Assembly: GCF_040639655.1 (NCBI RefSeq)
Contig: NZ_JBFAAI010000002.1
Location: 186,001-250,000, forward strand
Source of the DNA: Actinoplanes sp040639655
GTDB lineage: Bacteria > Actinomycetota > Actinomycetes > Mycobacteriales > Micromonosporaceae
Direction of reading: 5' to 3'
DNA length: 64,000 nt
This document shows positions 1 to 9,392 of the stretch, piece by piece; position 1 is the stretch's first letter; each line of letters opens with the position of its first letter. Position numbers and translations under genes: made by a program. The notes under the pieces are model-generated. The model had not been told where the DNA came from and made no database searches. It saw nothing but the letters and a program-made list of their open reading frames with translations.

Positions 1-1
1 T

Positions 2-385
2 TCGTTCGGCCTGGCCACGCTGGAGGCGGTCGCCTGCGGCCTGCCCGCGGTGTACGGCTCGTGCGTGCCGCTCGAGGAACGCGCCGCCGCGCGCGATCCG
101 GTCAGCGGCACGTTCCGGCTGTCCCACGACCGGGAGTCACTGCCCCGGGCTCTGCGCGCCGAGATGCTGTGCCTCGCCGAACGGCGCGGTGGACGACTGC
201 CGGCCAGATCGGCGGGCGAACCCTACGACGCCGACCGCTTGGCCGACTCGGTGAGCAGCCTCTACGAGACGATCTATGCCCGTCCGATGAAACGGCGGGT
301 CATCGGACCTCTGCCGGGACACCGCGGGCAGTTCGGGCGAAAGAACAGCTTCCCACTGCCCGGCGGAAGTGTGCGGAACGCATGA
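2..385 (+). CDS. Glycosyltransferase, C-terminal fragment
   Basis: The reading frame is open from the left edge of the window to a TGA at 383-385, so only the last 127 residues are visible. The first visible residues read SFGLATLEAVACGLPAV, which fits the conserved E-x(7)-E/EAxACGxPV block of GT4-like glycosyltransferases, where the acidic residue and glycine help bind the sugar nucleotide. The rest of the tail is not diagnostic. The 3' end overlaps the convergent VanZ-like gene by about 86 bases. The donor and acceptor cannot be told from this fragment. The family call is an inference from one motif. Confidence 0.6.
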   Translation, partial: SFGLATLEAVACGLPAVYGSCVPLEERAAARDPVSGTFRLSHDRESLPRALRAEMLCLAERRGGRLPARSAGEPYDADRLADSVSSLYETIYARPMKRRVIGPLPGHRGQFGRKNSFPLPGGSVRNA

Positions 386-878
386 GCCGGCGGAACGCCA
401 GATAGCCGAGCCAGGTGCCGAGCGTGTTCGACATCAGGTCGTTCACATCCGCCCAGCGATTGCCGTCCAGGGTGAACAGCATGACCAGCTGCGTCGTCTC
501 GATGGCCAGGCTGACGAGGAATCCGATCCGCACCAGCCGGCCCTCCTCCCGGATGCCGAACAGCAGGAACAGCAGGCCCGCCAGCGGCAGGGTCATCACC
601 GTGTTCAGCACGAAGTCGAGCGGCCGCATCTCCAGCAGCGGGATGAAGATGAACCGGTAGTGGTCCGGGTCGTAGGCACCGCCCCAGGCCAGGTGCATCG
701 GCAGCAGCGTCGCACCGAGCACGGCCACCGCGTACCACCCGGCGAACCAGCCCAGCGCCAGACGGCCGGGAGTCAGCAGCCCCCGGCGGCGCAGGAACAG
801 GCCGGTCACGATCATCAGGGCGAGACCCAGGGGCAGCAGAACGGGTAGCGCCGGGATGTCTAATTGGTGGGTTGGCAT
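300..878 (-). CDS. VanZ-like integral membrane protein
   Basis: A 192-residue protein with several hydrophobic segments. The VanZ-family signature is present: E127, Q130, R141, D144, D147, N151 and G154 lie in and after one membrane segment (ETTQ...NRWADVNDLMSNTLG). VanZ-like proteins are small membrane proteins; VanZ itself gives low-level teicoplanin resistance, but most homologues have no known role. The start gives MPTHQLDIPALP, followed at once by the first membrane segment. There is no resistance operon around it, so a glycopeptide role is not supported. Confidence 0.82.
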   Translation of the reverse strand: MPTHQLDIPALPVLLPLGLALMIVTGLFLRRRGLLTPGRLALGWFAGWYAVAVLGATLLPMHLAWGGAYDPDHYRFIFIPLLEMRPLDFVLNTVMTLPLAGLLFLLFGIREEGRLVRIGFLVSLAIETTQLVMLFTLDGNRWADVNDLMSNTLGTWLGYLAFRRLMRSAHFRRAVGSCSFARTARGVPAEVR

Positions 879-905
879 CCGTTCCCACGCTACCCGCGGT
901 GCGAG

Positions 906-950
906 GCCATCAACTCCGCGGCCGTCAACTCCGCGGCCGTCAACGGAGCC
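906..950. repeat. 15-bp tandem repeat, three copies
   Basis: Three adjoining 15-bp units (GCCATCAACTCCGCG, GCCGTCAACTCCGCG, GCCGTCAACGGAGCC) run into the 3' end of the response regulator gene. The last unit contains its stop codon. The first two units differ at one base. This looks like local tandem duplication with no evident function. Confidence 0.7.
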
Positions 951-1545
951 AGCCCTGCTTACGTGCGATCCGAATAGCGTCGAGACGATTGCGGGCCCGG
1001 GTTTTCGAAATGACCGCGGAAAGGTAGTTCCGCACCGTACCGCTGGAAAGGTAGAGACGCCCGGCGATCTCCTTGACCGAATCGCCCTCCGCCGCCAGTC
1101 CCAGCACCTCCAGCTCGCGCGTGCTCAGGCCGCGATCGGTGTTCAGTGAGGCGGCCTGCAGCATCGGCGACACCACCCGCTCGCCACGCGCCAGACGCCG
1201 GACCGCATCCGCCAGCATCGCCGGGGAGGTGTCCTTGACCAGGAAGTTCAGGCCGCCGTTCCACCGGCGGGGCGGCAGCATGCCACGTTTCGACGGATCG
1301 CAGAGCAGCAGCATCGAACACGACGGGATCGCGGTGTGCAGCTGGTCGGCTATCGGCAGGACCTGGCTCACCATGTACTGCGTGTCGATCACGACGACCG
1401 CGGGCCACAACTGTGCGGCCCGCTGTGCCAGGTCGGCGCCGATCGGCAGCGTGTCGACGTAATGCATGTCCGGTTCGGCCTCCAGGAACGCACGCACCGC
1501 GACACCGAAATATCCCTCGTCTCTCACCACAACGACCCGGATCAT
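940..1545 (-). CDS. Orphan NarL/LuxR-type response regulator
   Basis: A 201-residue two-domain regulator. Residues 1 to about 115 form a receiver domain with an acidic pair D9-E10, the probable phospho-acceptor D54 in VVIDTQY, and K104 in FLVKD. Residues about 140-200 form a LuxR-type helix-turn-helix (STRELEVLGLAAEG...SSGTVRNYLS). The frame is open further upstream, but the ATG at 1545 is preferred because it is preceded by GAGGGTGG and the receiver begins directly after it. No histidine kinase lies next to it, so it is an orphan here. A 0.98-kb non-coding region separates it from the next gene and may hold its promoter. Targets are unknown. Confidence 0.85.
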   Translation of the reverse strand: MIRVVVVRDEGYFGVAVRAFLEAEPDMHYVDTLPIGADLAQRAAQLWPAVVVIDTQYMVSQVLPIADQLHTAIPSCSMLLLCDPSKRGMLPPRRWNGGLNFLVKDTSPAMLADAVRRLARGERVVSPMLQAASLNTDRGLSTRELEVLGLAAEGDSVKEIAGRLYLSSGTVRNYLSAVISKTRARNRLDAIRIARKQGWLR

Positions 1546-2520
1546 CACACCACCCTCTGCGATGGACGCCGGCGCCGGCCGGTTCGTCGACCTGTCAGGA
1601 ACGCAGGAAGCACATACCTTTCTATCGCCCCGTGTCCATTCGGACGATCGCGGGTCGACAGATCTTCCATTGATCGGGGAAAACGGCCGTCCTCCCAGTT
1701 CACAGGCAGTTCGTGCCAATACGGATCTTCACTGGACACACACTTAACGTAACGGGCCGGAGGACTCTGCGCACCAGCCCATGGCCGATCAACCGAGTCA
1801 GGTGTACCGGATCAACGAATCAGGGTGACGAAATGACCGGGACATCGATCAGTTACCCGTCGGAAACCCGGTCGATGTCGCACTTTTTCTGGACCAAAGG
1901 TACAACAATCTGATCGATTCTCGCCATTCCGGTCACCTGAAAGTGATGACGATTCCCCCTCCGCAACCGGACCGCTATCCGTGTGATTCAAGATCTTCCG
2001 GAAAACGAATCGACTTCACGCGTCCGAAAAAGATTAGCGATTCCCTCCGCCGGGTGACCCACGTTCCACCACTCATTCCGGTATATTCCGACATTTCTCG
2101 CACTTACCTTTCCGCGTAGCGGCGTGCGGGTGTTGGTCCCCGATGAAGGCCGGCCCGGGTTCGCCCGAGCCTTCGCTGTCCACTCCGGACCGCAGTGGGC
2201 CCGCGCCATCGCCTCGACGCGCGACGACCCAGCGCGTGCGGAGGACTGCTGTGCGACGGACGTACCGCCGGCGGCGCACCGCCACTTCAAGGCGGGCACA
2301 GAGCCGGGTGCCGGGAACAAAGCCACTGCTTCCGGCCGAGGTCAGCCGGTACAGGCCGGTCGCGTGCCCGTCGTCGTAGAGGGGGAGGCGGGCATGAGCC
2401 GGACGTTGGCATCGGCGTCAGAACCGGGGGTTGGCGGGGCCGGGACGAGGATGTACGCTCCCCGGCAATGAACACCTTCGCTTGTGGAACGGGGGTCTCG
2501 TCCGCAAAAGGTGAGTGCTG
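1546..2520. other. Long non-coding region between divergent genes
   Basis: About 975 bases without a convincing gene. Reading frames here lack coding-like third-position bias or recognisable motifs. The part from about 1600 to 2110 is visibly richer in A and T than the rest of the window, then GC content rises again. One spaced inverted repeat is visible: GACATCGA at 1841-1848 against TCGATGTC at 1872-1879. It may hold promoters for both flanking genes or a small RNA, but nothing can be assigned. Confidence 0.5.
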
Positions 2521-4164
2521 ATGCGCTCCTTGAACGCGGACGGGCAGGCCCGTCTTATCAGTTGGCGGCACGTGCGGGAGTACGCCGTGCCGGCCTCGAT
2601 GATCGAAACCGCAACCGCCCGCCGGCATGCCGGTGACTGGGCCGGTGCCTGCACTGCCGCACAGTTCGACGTGGATCTCGACCTGCGTACGATCGCATCC
2701 CTCCGGGGGCGGGAGTTCGCGGCGCTGGTCCGTGCCGATCTCCGGCGGCTCGCACCGGATCTGCTCCGATGGAACTTGCCGCGAACCGTCTCGGACGGCC
2801 TGCTGCGGCCCGGACTGACCATTTCGCTGGCGCGCTACACGTCGGCGGACCACTACGCGCACCTGGTGGTCCGGACCGCGCCGAGCTGGGCGGATTCCGG
2901 ACAGCGGATCAGCCTGGCACTGTGGGATCCGGCTGCCGACGACACCGGGCCGCATCCCCGGCCGCGACCGGACCGGCGTTTCCGGCTCGACCTGCATCCG
3001 CATCTCTGGGCCGCCGATCGTGCCCACGAACTCGGGGAACGCTGCGGCGCCGACGAACTCACCGGCCCGCCGCGACCCGGCAGCCCGGCCGACACCCCGG
3101 ACGGCGTTCCCGTCGGGCGCGGGTATGCGGCGCACCGCTGGGCGGCCGAGGCGACGATCCTGCGGAATGCCGACGGCTGGTCCGGCCCGGTCGTGGTCCG
3201 GCTCGGTAACGGCCGACGCGTCCTGCTGCCGGACGACACCGTTCCGGATGCGCCCACCGCCGCGGAACGGCCGCCCGTCCGGCGCGGTGGTCAGCCGGTA
3301 CTTCCGTACGCCGCCACCTGGCTACCGCCGGACCTGGAACTCCTCCGGGCGGGGATGATCACCGCCGATCTTCTGCACCCGCTCGTCGCGGAAGGGCTGG
3401 CACCCGGCCGGCATCGAACCACGTTCGGGACGGCTGCATCCGGACCGCGCACGGCTTCATCCATACCGACGGTGGCCGGAACGGGGCTGACGACAGCCGC
3501 GCCCGGACCATCGTCGCCCGGAATCGGATCGGCAACAGCCAGAATACGACCCACAACGGCCGGAGCCGGACACTCGGTGGCCGGGACCCGGCCGACGAAC
3601 GCCGGAAACGGGCAGGCCGGACACGGCCCAGCCGGGAACGCCCAACCCGGTTACGCCCAACCCGGGAACGGCCAAGCCGGAAACGGGCAGGCCGCGGCCG
3701 GGGATGACGGGGTTCGGCTGGTCGAGTGCTGCGGGACGGTGCACCGGGTGGCGCTCGTGGACGGACGGCTCATGCCGCTCGATCACGATGCCGAGGAGTT
3801 GGGGCGTGAGGAACTGCTCGCCGTGCTCGGCGGGCCACCGTTGCCGTGCCTGCGCGCGATCCGCACCGTGACCCGCAACCCGGAGAGTCTCGACGAGATC
3901 CGGACACGGCTGGTGCACGGCGACCAGGCGGGGGCCGAGGCTCTCGTCAGCGCACTGCTCGGGCCGGGCGCAAGGCTCGAGGGTGCGCTGGGTGAGGCGT
4001 TCGCGGCTGCCGCGGAGGGCCGGATCGAGCACGGCCTCTACCGGGCCGGGCTGGCCGCGCGGGTTCCGGCCGGCGTCACCGTTCCGTTCGGCTCCCGCAA
4101 GGAACGTCACGGCCGGCGCGGCCGCCCTCACCGGCTTCCGAAGAGGACCGCCCGCCTCCACTGA
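2521..4164 (+). CDS. Unknown protein, first gene of MoxR/VWA cassette
   Basis: A 547-residue protein with no known domain that I recognise. The N-terminal part (about residues 1-300) looks globular and begins with a segment I have seen in actinobacterial proteins encoded next to MoxR ATPases (ISWRHVREYAVPASMIETA). Residues about 300-395 are a low-complexity linker rich in A, G, P and T, ending in repeats such as AGNAQPGYAQPGNGQAGNGQ. A conserved-looking C-terminal domain follows (VRLVECCGTVHRVALVDGR). The ATG at 2521 is preferred over a GTG at 2515 because AAGGTGA lies 7 bases before it. The moxR-like gene follows after a 386-base gap. I infer a substrate or adaptor role for the MoxR machine. 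Confidence 0.6.
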   Translation: MRSLNADGQARLISWRHVREYAVPASMIETATARRHAGDWAGACTAAQFDVDLDLRTIASLRGREFAALVRADLRRLAPDLLRWNLPRTVSDGLLRPGLTISLARYTSADHYAHLVVRTAPSWADSGQRISLALWDPAADDTGPHPRPRPDRRFRLDLHPHLWAADRAHELGERCGADELTGPPRPGSPADTPDGVPVGRGYAAHRWAAEATILRNADGWSGPVVVRLGNGRRVLLPDDTVPDAPTAAERPPVRRGGQPVLPYAATWLPPDLELLRAGMITADLLHPLVAEGLAPGRHRTTFGTAASGPRTASSIPTVAGTGLTTAAPGPSSPGIGSATARIRPTTAGAGHSVAGTRPTNAGNGQAGHGPAGNAQPGYAQPGNGQAGNGQAAAGDDGVRLVECCGTVHRVALVDGRLMPLDHDAEELGREELLAVLGGPPLPCLRAIRTVTRNPESLDEIRTRLVHGDQAGAEALVSALLGPGARLEGALGEAFAAAAEGRIEHGLYRAGLAARVPAGVTVPFGSRKERHGRRGRPHRLPKRTARLH

Positions 4165-4550
4165 CCGCCGGGCATGCGAAACCACGCGGCATTCCACCGA
4201 CCCCAGCACCCGTGCACCCCAGCCACGCCGCCGGGCATACGAACCAACGCGGCATTCGCCAGACCACACCGCCCGCCCACCCCAGCCACGAAGCCGGGTC
4301 ACGCCGGGCATCGACCGTCCGCGAGCGCCGCGACTCGCCAAAGGGCACGCCGGCCTACGGCAAACCGACACCCACCCACCGCGGACCGGCCTCCCACCGC
4401 AGCGAACCGAAACTCACCCACCACGGACCGGCACCCCGCCCACGGCAAGTCCTCCAGCGGCCCGCGGAATTCCGCGCCGTTCACCCGTACGCCCCCCATC
4501 GGATCCTGGTGGCCGAAGGCCGCCCTGTCTCCCCAAGGTGATCGAACTTG
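4165..4550. repeat. Repeat-rich gap before the MoxR gene
   Basis: This 386-base gap has no convincing gene. It is C- and A-rich and contains imperfect direct repeats. A unit starting GGGCATGCGAAACCACGCGG near 4170 recurs 63 bases later near 4233 with few changes, and GGGCAT appears again at 4306. A second pair, CACCCACCGCGGACCGG and CACCCACCACGGACCGG, lies near 4376-4430. AAGGTG at 4534-4539 serves as ribosome binding site for the next gene. Confidence 0.55.
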
Positions 4551-5735
4551 ATGATTGTCGACCAGAACCTGCCCGTCGCCGCCGATCTTCTCGCCCTGCT
4601 GACGGCCACCGGCACCGAACCGCGGCCGGACAGCCAGCTGGAGGCGCTCACCCTGGCTGTCGCCGCGGATCTGCCGGTCCTGCTCTGGGGTGAGCCGGGC
4701 ATCGGCAAGACCGCCACCCTGAACCAGCTCGCGGACGGGCTGGGTCTGCCGCTGACCACGGTGATCGCGAGTGTGCACGAACCGTCGGACTTCGCCGGCC
4801 TGCCGGTCGTCGGGGACGATCCGGCCACGCAGGGTGTGCCGATGGCACCGCCGGACTGGGCGGTCCGGCTGGTACGAGCCGGGAAGGGTCTGCTGTTCCT
4901 GGACGAACTGTCGACCGCACCGCCCGCGGTGCAGGCGGCGCTGCTGCGGGTGGTGCTGGAACGCCGGGTGGGTGCGTTGCGCCTGCCTCCGGGGGTACGC
5001 ATCGTGGCGGCCGCCAACCCGCGGTCGTCGGCGGCCGACGGGTGGGAGCTGAGCCCGCCGCTGGCGAACCGGTTCGTGCACCTCCAATGGGCGTTCGAGC
5101 ACGAGGTGGTGGTGCGCGGTCTGGGCGGCACCTGGCCGCGGGCGATGTTGCCGGCGCTGGACCGGGCGCGGCTTCCGGAGGCGGTGGCGCGGGCGCGGCG
5201 GGCGGTGTGCGGGTTCCTGGAGGCCCGGCCCACGCTGACGCACCGGCTTCCGGACAGCGAGGCGCGCCGGGGCGGGCCGTGGCCGTCGCCGCGCAGCTGG
5301 GACATGACGTTGCGGCTGGTGGCGTTCGCGTTCGCGGCCGGGGTGTCCCGGGAGGTGCTGTCGATGCTGGTCCGCGGCACGGTCGGGGACGGGCCGGGGC
5401 TGGAGCTGCTGGCGTTCGTCGATCGGCTGGACCTGCCCGACCCGGAGACGCTGCTGGCCGATCCGGCGGCGGCGGTCCTTCCGGAGCGGGGCGACCAGCG
5501 GCAGGCGACGCTCGACGGGGTGGTGGAGGCGGTCCGGAAGCGGCCGGATCGCCTCCGCTGGGAGGCGGCCTGGGCGGTGCTGGTGCGGGCGCTGGAGACG
5601 GGCGCCCCCGATCTGGTGGTGGTGCCGGCTTCGACGCTGGCCAAGCTGCGCCGCGACGAGTGGCCGGTCCCGGCCGAGATGGAACGCCTGGCTCCGGTGG
5701 TCGGCCTCCGCCGGCGGGTGACCGCGGCCCGATGA
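4551..5735 (+). CDS. MoxR-family AAA+ ATPase
   Basis: A 394-residue AAA+ ATPase. Walker A is GEPGIGKT at residues 47-54 and Walker B is LLFLDE ending at 118-119; a sensor-like asparagine follows in AAANPRSS. MoxR proteins are chaperone-like ATPases that usually work with a VWA-domain partner to mature or regulate other proteins. The partner is encoded immediately downstream with a 4-base ATGA overlap, so the two are translationally coupled. An upstream TTG would add one residue; the ATG at 4551 has AAGGTG 11 bases before it. The client is unknown. Confidence 0.88.
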   Translation: MIVDQNLPVAADLLALLTATGTEPRPDSQLEALTLAVAADLPVLLWGEPGIGKTATLNQLADGLGLPLTTVIASVHEPSDFAGLPVVGDDPATQGVPMAPPDWAVRLVRAGKGLLFLDELSTAPPAVQAALLRVVLERRVGALRLPPGVRIVAAANPRSSAADGWELSPPLANRFVHLQWAFEHEVVVRGLGGTWPRAMLPALDRARLPEAVARARRAVCGFLEARPTLTHRLPDSEARRGGPWPSPRSWDMTLRLVAFAFAAGVSREVLSMLVRGTVGDGPGLELLAFVDRLDLPDPETLLADPAAAVLPERGDQRQATLDGVVEAVRKRPDRLRWEAAWAVLVRALETGAPDLVVVPASTLAKLRRDEWPVPAEMERLAPVVGLRRRVTAAR

Positions 5736-6973
5736 GGACCGGGGAGGTCGGGCCGCGGACGGTTTTCAGCGGCGCGGAGAGCGAGAGGTTGTACGCCGCC
5801 CGGCTGCTGGCCGTCGAGGCGCGCCCGTACCTGGCGACCGCGCTGTACGCACTGCGGCCGGTCGTGTCGTGGTCGGTGCCGACGATGGCCGTGGACCGGT
5901 ACTGGCGGTGCTACGTCAATCCGGCGTTCCTGACCGCGACCCCGGTGGACCAGCTGGCCGGGGTGTGGGTGCACGAGGTGTCCCACCTGCTGCGCGACCA
6001 TCACGGCCGGGGTGATCGGCTGGCCGCCGAGAAGGATCTGACCGGCCCCGGTGACCGGCTGCGGATGAACATCGCCGCGGACTTCGAGATCAACGACGAT
6101 GTGTACGGCGACGGACTGCCCCGCCCCGAGGGCGCGGTCGTCCCGGAGCTGCTGGGCCTGGAGCCGGGCCGGCTGATGGAGGAGTACCTCGGGGAGATCG
6201 CCCTGGGCGTCTACGCCCGGCAGCTGGTCTGGCTGGACTGTGGTGGCGGCGCCGACGGGCAGGCCCGCCCGTGGGAACTCGGCCCGGATGGCGCGGACGG
6301 CCTCGACGAGCAGGAACGGGCACTGGTCCGCTATCGGGTGGCGCAAGGCATCGTGGGCCGGGGCGACACTCCGGCGGGCTGGCAGCGCTGGGCGGAGAAG
6401 GTGGTGCACCCGCCGCAGCCGTGGCGTGAGCTGCTGGGCAACGCGGTCCGTTCGGCGGTGTCGGCGCCGGGGGTCGGGGAGGACTACGTCTACAGCCGGC
6501 CGTCGCGGCGGTCGTCGAGCCTGCCGGGAGTGGTGCTGCCGAGTCTGCGGCGCCGCCCGCCCCGGGTGACCGTGGTGATCGACACGTCCGGTTCGGTGAG
6601 CGACAGCGAGCTGGGCAGCGCCCTGCTCGAGGTGGCCGCGATCGGTCGTGCCGTCGGTGGGCGGCGTGATCTGGTGCGGGTGCTGTCCTGTGATGCGGCC
6701 GCCCACGTCACGGACGGGATCTGCGAGTCGGAGGGGCTCACGCTGATCGGTGGCGGCGGCACCGACCTGCGGAAGGGGTTCGAGAGGGCACTCGCCTCCC
6801 GCCCGGACGTGATCGTGGTGCTGACCGACGGTCAGACGCCGTGGCCGGAGCGACAGCCGTCGTGCCGCACGGTGATCGGCCTGTTCCCGCGCTTGCGGCA
6901 CGCCGGCGAGGACGATCCCGAATTCGAACGGGACCTGCCGCCGTCCTGGGCGCGGGTCGTCACGCTCGCCTGA
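5732..6973 (+). CDS. VWA-like protein with N-terminal metallopeptidase domain (DUF2201 type)
   Basis: A 413-residue protein. The N-terminal half carries a zinc-binding HEVSH at residues 81-85 in a putative metallopeptidase domain. The C-terminal third is a von Willebrand A-like domain with a MIDAS-type motif DTSGS at 284-288 and a later LTDGQTP. This order matches the DUF2201 family. The start ATG overlaps the stop of the MoxR gene. The pairing suggests an ATPase that acts on a VWA partner that itself may cleave or bind a substrate. Whether the peptidase is active is not known; the HExxH histidines and glutamate are all present. Confidence 0.85.
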   Translation: MRTGEVGPRTVFSGAESERLYAARLLAVEARPYLATALYALRPVVSWSVPTMAVDRYWRCYVNPAFLTATPVDQLAGVWVHEVSHLLRDHHGRGDRLAAEKDLTGPGDRLRMNIAADFEINDDVYGDGLPRPEGAVVPELLGLEPGRLMEEYLGEIALGVYARQLVWLDCGGGADGQARPWELGPDGADGLDEQERALVRYRVAQGIVGRGDTPAGWQRWAEKVVHPPQPWRELLGNAVRSAVSAPGVGEDYVYSRPSRRSSSLPGVVLPSLRRRPPRVTVVIDTSGSVSDSELGSALLEVAAIGRAVGGRRDLVRVLSCDAAAHVTDGICESEGLTLIGGGGTDLRKGFERALASRPDVIVVLTDGQTPWPERQPSCRTVIGLFPRLRHAGEDDPEFERDLPPSWARVVTLA

Positions 6974-7076
6974 CGTGCGTCGGGCCAGGGATCTCGCCAC
7001 CAGGCGGCTCACCCTCGCCGGATCGTCCGGTGCGGGGAACGGGGGGCCGTCTGGTGGCGTCCGGCAGCGGTGACGG

Positions 7077-8648
7077 TCAGTGCAGCACGACCGGGGTGGC
7101 GCCCTTCTCCTCGTCGAGCAGGTGCGACTCCTCCCGCTTGCGCGGCAGGAACAACGCCGGGATCAGGGTCAGCGCGGTGAGCACGAACCCGACCGTGAAC
7201 GTGGTGGCGAAGGCGTCGGCCGCGAACTCCAGTCCCCGTTCCACGATGCTCGGGTCGGGAACCTGGACCTTGTCGGGGTTCATCGTGGCGGCGATGGCGA
7301 GGCCGGCCTCGGAGATCGGCGGGGTACCGGCCGGGGCGCCGGGCGGCGGCGGAACGGTCGGCGAGTCTTTGAGCTCGGCGGTGAGGATGACCGACATGAC
7401 GGCGCCACCGACCGAGCCGGCGATCTGCTGCAGGATGTTGAGCAGGGTCGAACCGCGGGCCACCTCGTGGTTGGTGAGGGTGCGCAGCGCCGACGTCATG
7501 ATCGGCATCATGGTGCCGCCCATGCCGAGACCCATGACGAAGAGCGAACCGCACAGCAGCACGTACGACGTGTCCGTGCCGACCTGGGTGAAGGTGAAGA
7601 ACCCGCCCGCGATCAGCAGCAGCGCGAACGGCACGGTCCGGCCGACCGGTACCTTGTCGGCGAGCATGCCGGCGATCGGCATGGTCACCATCGCGCCGAT
7701 GCCCTGCGGTGCCATCAGCAGGCCGGCGTGCAGCGTCGACTCGCCCCGGATCTGCAGGAAGTAGCTCGGGAAGAGCAGGCCGGCACCCATGAACGCGACC
7801 GTGAAGACGGCGAGGGTGATCGATGCGACGGTCAGGTTGCGGTTGCGCAGCAGCCGCAGGTCGAGCAGCGGGTGCGCCGGCTTGAACGAGTAGAACACGA
7901 ACCCGATCACCAGCAGGGCGCCGGCGAGCATCGGCATCCACACCTTGTCCGACGTGATGCTCTGCTCCTCCGGCAATGTGGACACGCCGTAGAGGAAGAG
8001 CGCGAGACCGGGCGAGAGCATCAGCATGCCGACGAAGTCGAACGACTCGGACGGCTCCGGGCTGTCCTTCGGGAGCACCAGCTGGGCGTAGATCAGTGCA
8101 CCCGCGCCGATCGGCAGGTTGATCAGGAAGATCCATTCCCAGCTGTACGCGTCGATCAGCCAGCCGCCGAGGATCGGCCCGCTGATCGGGCCGAGCAGCA
8201 TCGGGATGCCGAGAACCGCCATGAGCCGGCCGATCCGCTCCGGGCCGGCCGCCCTCGTCATGATCGTCATGCCGAGTGGCATGAGCATGCCGCCGCCGAG
8301 GCCCTGCAGGACCCGGTACGCCACGAGCTGGCCGATGCCGTCCGCGGTCGCGCAGAGAGCGGAACCGAGGGTGAACAGCAGCAGCGCGGCCATGTAGAGC
8401 CGCTTGGTGCCGAACCGGTCGGCCGCCCACCCGGACAGTGGGATCACCGTCGCGAGGGCCAGTGTGTAGCCCGTCATGGTCCAGGCGACCTCGGCGTAGG
8501 TCGCGCCGAACTCCTCCTGGAAGGTCGGGATCGCGACGCTGACCACGGTCACGTCGAGAATTGACATGATCGCACCGAGGACGACAACCCCGGCGATCTT
8601 GAGAACGGCGCCGTCCAGTTTCGCCGGCGCCGCGGGTTGACTGCTCAC
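7077..8648 (-). CDS. MFS multidrug exporter, DHA2 (14-TM) family
   Basis: A 523-residue transporter with many hydrophobic segments, consistent with the 14-helix DHA2 proton antiporter family (EmrB/QacA type). The first segment has the LDVTVVSVAIP motif and the loop between helices 2 and 3 has GWAADRFGTKR, the MFS motif A; LGGWLIDAYSWEWIFLINLP is the motif-C region. The start is a GTG with GGAGA eight bases upstream. It stands alone, with no adjacent regulator. The substrate cannot be deduced. Confidence 0.9.
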   Translation of the reverse strand: MSSQPAAPAKLDGAVLKIAGVVVLGAIMSILDVTVVSVAIPTFQEEFGATYAEVAWTMTGYTLALATVIPLSGWAADRFGTKRLYMAALLLFTLGSALCATADGIGQLVAYRVLQGLGGGMLMPLGMTIMTRAAGPERIGRLMAVLGIPMLLGPISGPILGGWLIDAYSWEWIFLINLPIGAGALIYAQLVLPKDSPEPSESFDFVGMLMLSPGLALFLYGVSTLPEEQSITSDKVWMPMLAGALLVIGFVFYSFKPAHPLLDLRLLRNRNLTVASITLAVFTVAFMGAGLLFPSYFLQIRGESTLHAGLLMAPQGIGAMVTMPIAGMLADKVPVGRTVPFALLLIAGGFFTFTQVGTDTSYVLLCGSLFVMGLGMGGTMMPIMTSALRTLTNHEVARGSTLLNILQQIAGSVGGAVMSVILTAELKDSPTVPPPPGAPAGTPPISEAGLAIAATMNPDKVQVPDPSIVERGLEFAADAFATTFTVGFVLTALTLIPALFLPRKREESHLLDEEKGATPVVLH

Positions 8649-8706
8649 AACATCTCCACAGGTAGGGCGGCTTTCCGGAGCCTAGCGACGGGGTACGACA
8701 GGGGTC

Positions 8707-9309
8707 TCAGGATTTATCGGGGCCGCCGGATTCCGTGGACACCGATCGGCGCGCCCATGCCGAGGCGAGTATTCCCAGGCCATTCGCGGTCCAATGGAGC
8801 ACGAAGGGGGCCAGAAGTCCCCCGCCGGCCAGCCGGAGCACGCTGAGAAGAACACCCGCGAAGGTGGTGAACGCCACTTCCCTGGTGTCCGGAAGATGCC
8901 ACAACCCGAAGAGCACCGCCGTCACCACGGTTGCCCAGACCGCTCCGTGGCCGGAGTAGATCAGTCCCCACAGCACCCCGCGGAACGCCACCTCCTCGAA
9001 GATCACCGTCGAGAACGGCACCCCGGCGAGTGCCCGGCGGACCGGGTCCAGGAAGTCGCGGGCGGCCAAGGCCCGGCGCGCCGCGGGGATCCGGAGCGCG
9101 ATCCCGTATCCGCCCGCCGTGAGCAGGGCCGCGCCCAGCGCGTAGGCCCAGCCGGAAAGGGTGAGGCCCGCCGCGGCGGGAGTGAGACCGGAGACCGCGA
9201 CCAGCAGGATCGCCGCGATCGGCCCGGTGAAGGGCTGTGCCCGCGCCGGGCCGCGCCGGTTCCAGACCCGCACCAGCGCCATGATCAGCAGCACCATGAC
9301 GACGGTCAT
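8707..9309 (-). CDS. CPBP-family intramembrane metalloprotease
   Basis: A 200-residue membrane protein with the CPBP (Abi/CAAX-protease-like) signature. The first motif is EEVAFRG, matching EExxxR; the second is the FGLWHL block, and a later histidine lies in FVLHWTANGLG. Members cleave inside membranes and some serve in bacteriocin self-immunity or prenyl-protein processing, but the function here is unknown. It is divergent from the leader/resistance unit that starts at 9393, with an 83-base intergenic region between them. Confidence 0.85.
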   Translation of the reverse strand: MTVVMVLLIMALVRVWNRRGPARAQPFTGPIAAILLVAVSGLTPAAAGLTLSGWAYALGAALLTAGGYGIALRIPAARRALAARDFLDPVRRALAGVPFSTVIFEEVAFRGVLWGLIYSGHGAVWATVVTAVLFGLWHLPDTREVAFTTFAGVLLSVLRLAGGGLLAPFVLHWTANGLGILASAWARRSVSTESGGPDKS

Positions 9310-9392
9310 GAATGTCAGATTAATCGGTCGACGCCGGTGGACGGACCTCTCTACCGTTGGCCCATCACCGCGACAGGAGAGGAGACACGGCC

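Noticed and set aside
300..878. VanZ-like gene as part of glycopeptide resistance
   Set aside because: No vanH, vanA, vanX or vanRS genes are around; VanZ-like proteins are common and mostly unrelated to resistance.
7080..8564. Long open frame on the plus strand opposite the MFS gene
   Set aside because: Its translation is rich in R, H, E, D, Q and G with no domain, the usual shadow of a high-GC membrane protein gene on the other strand.
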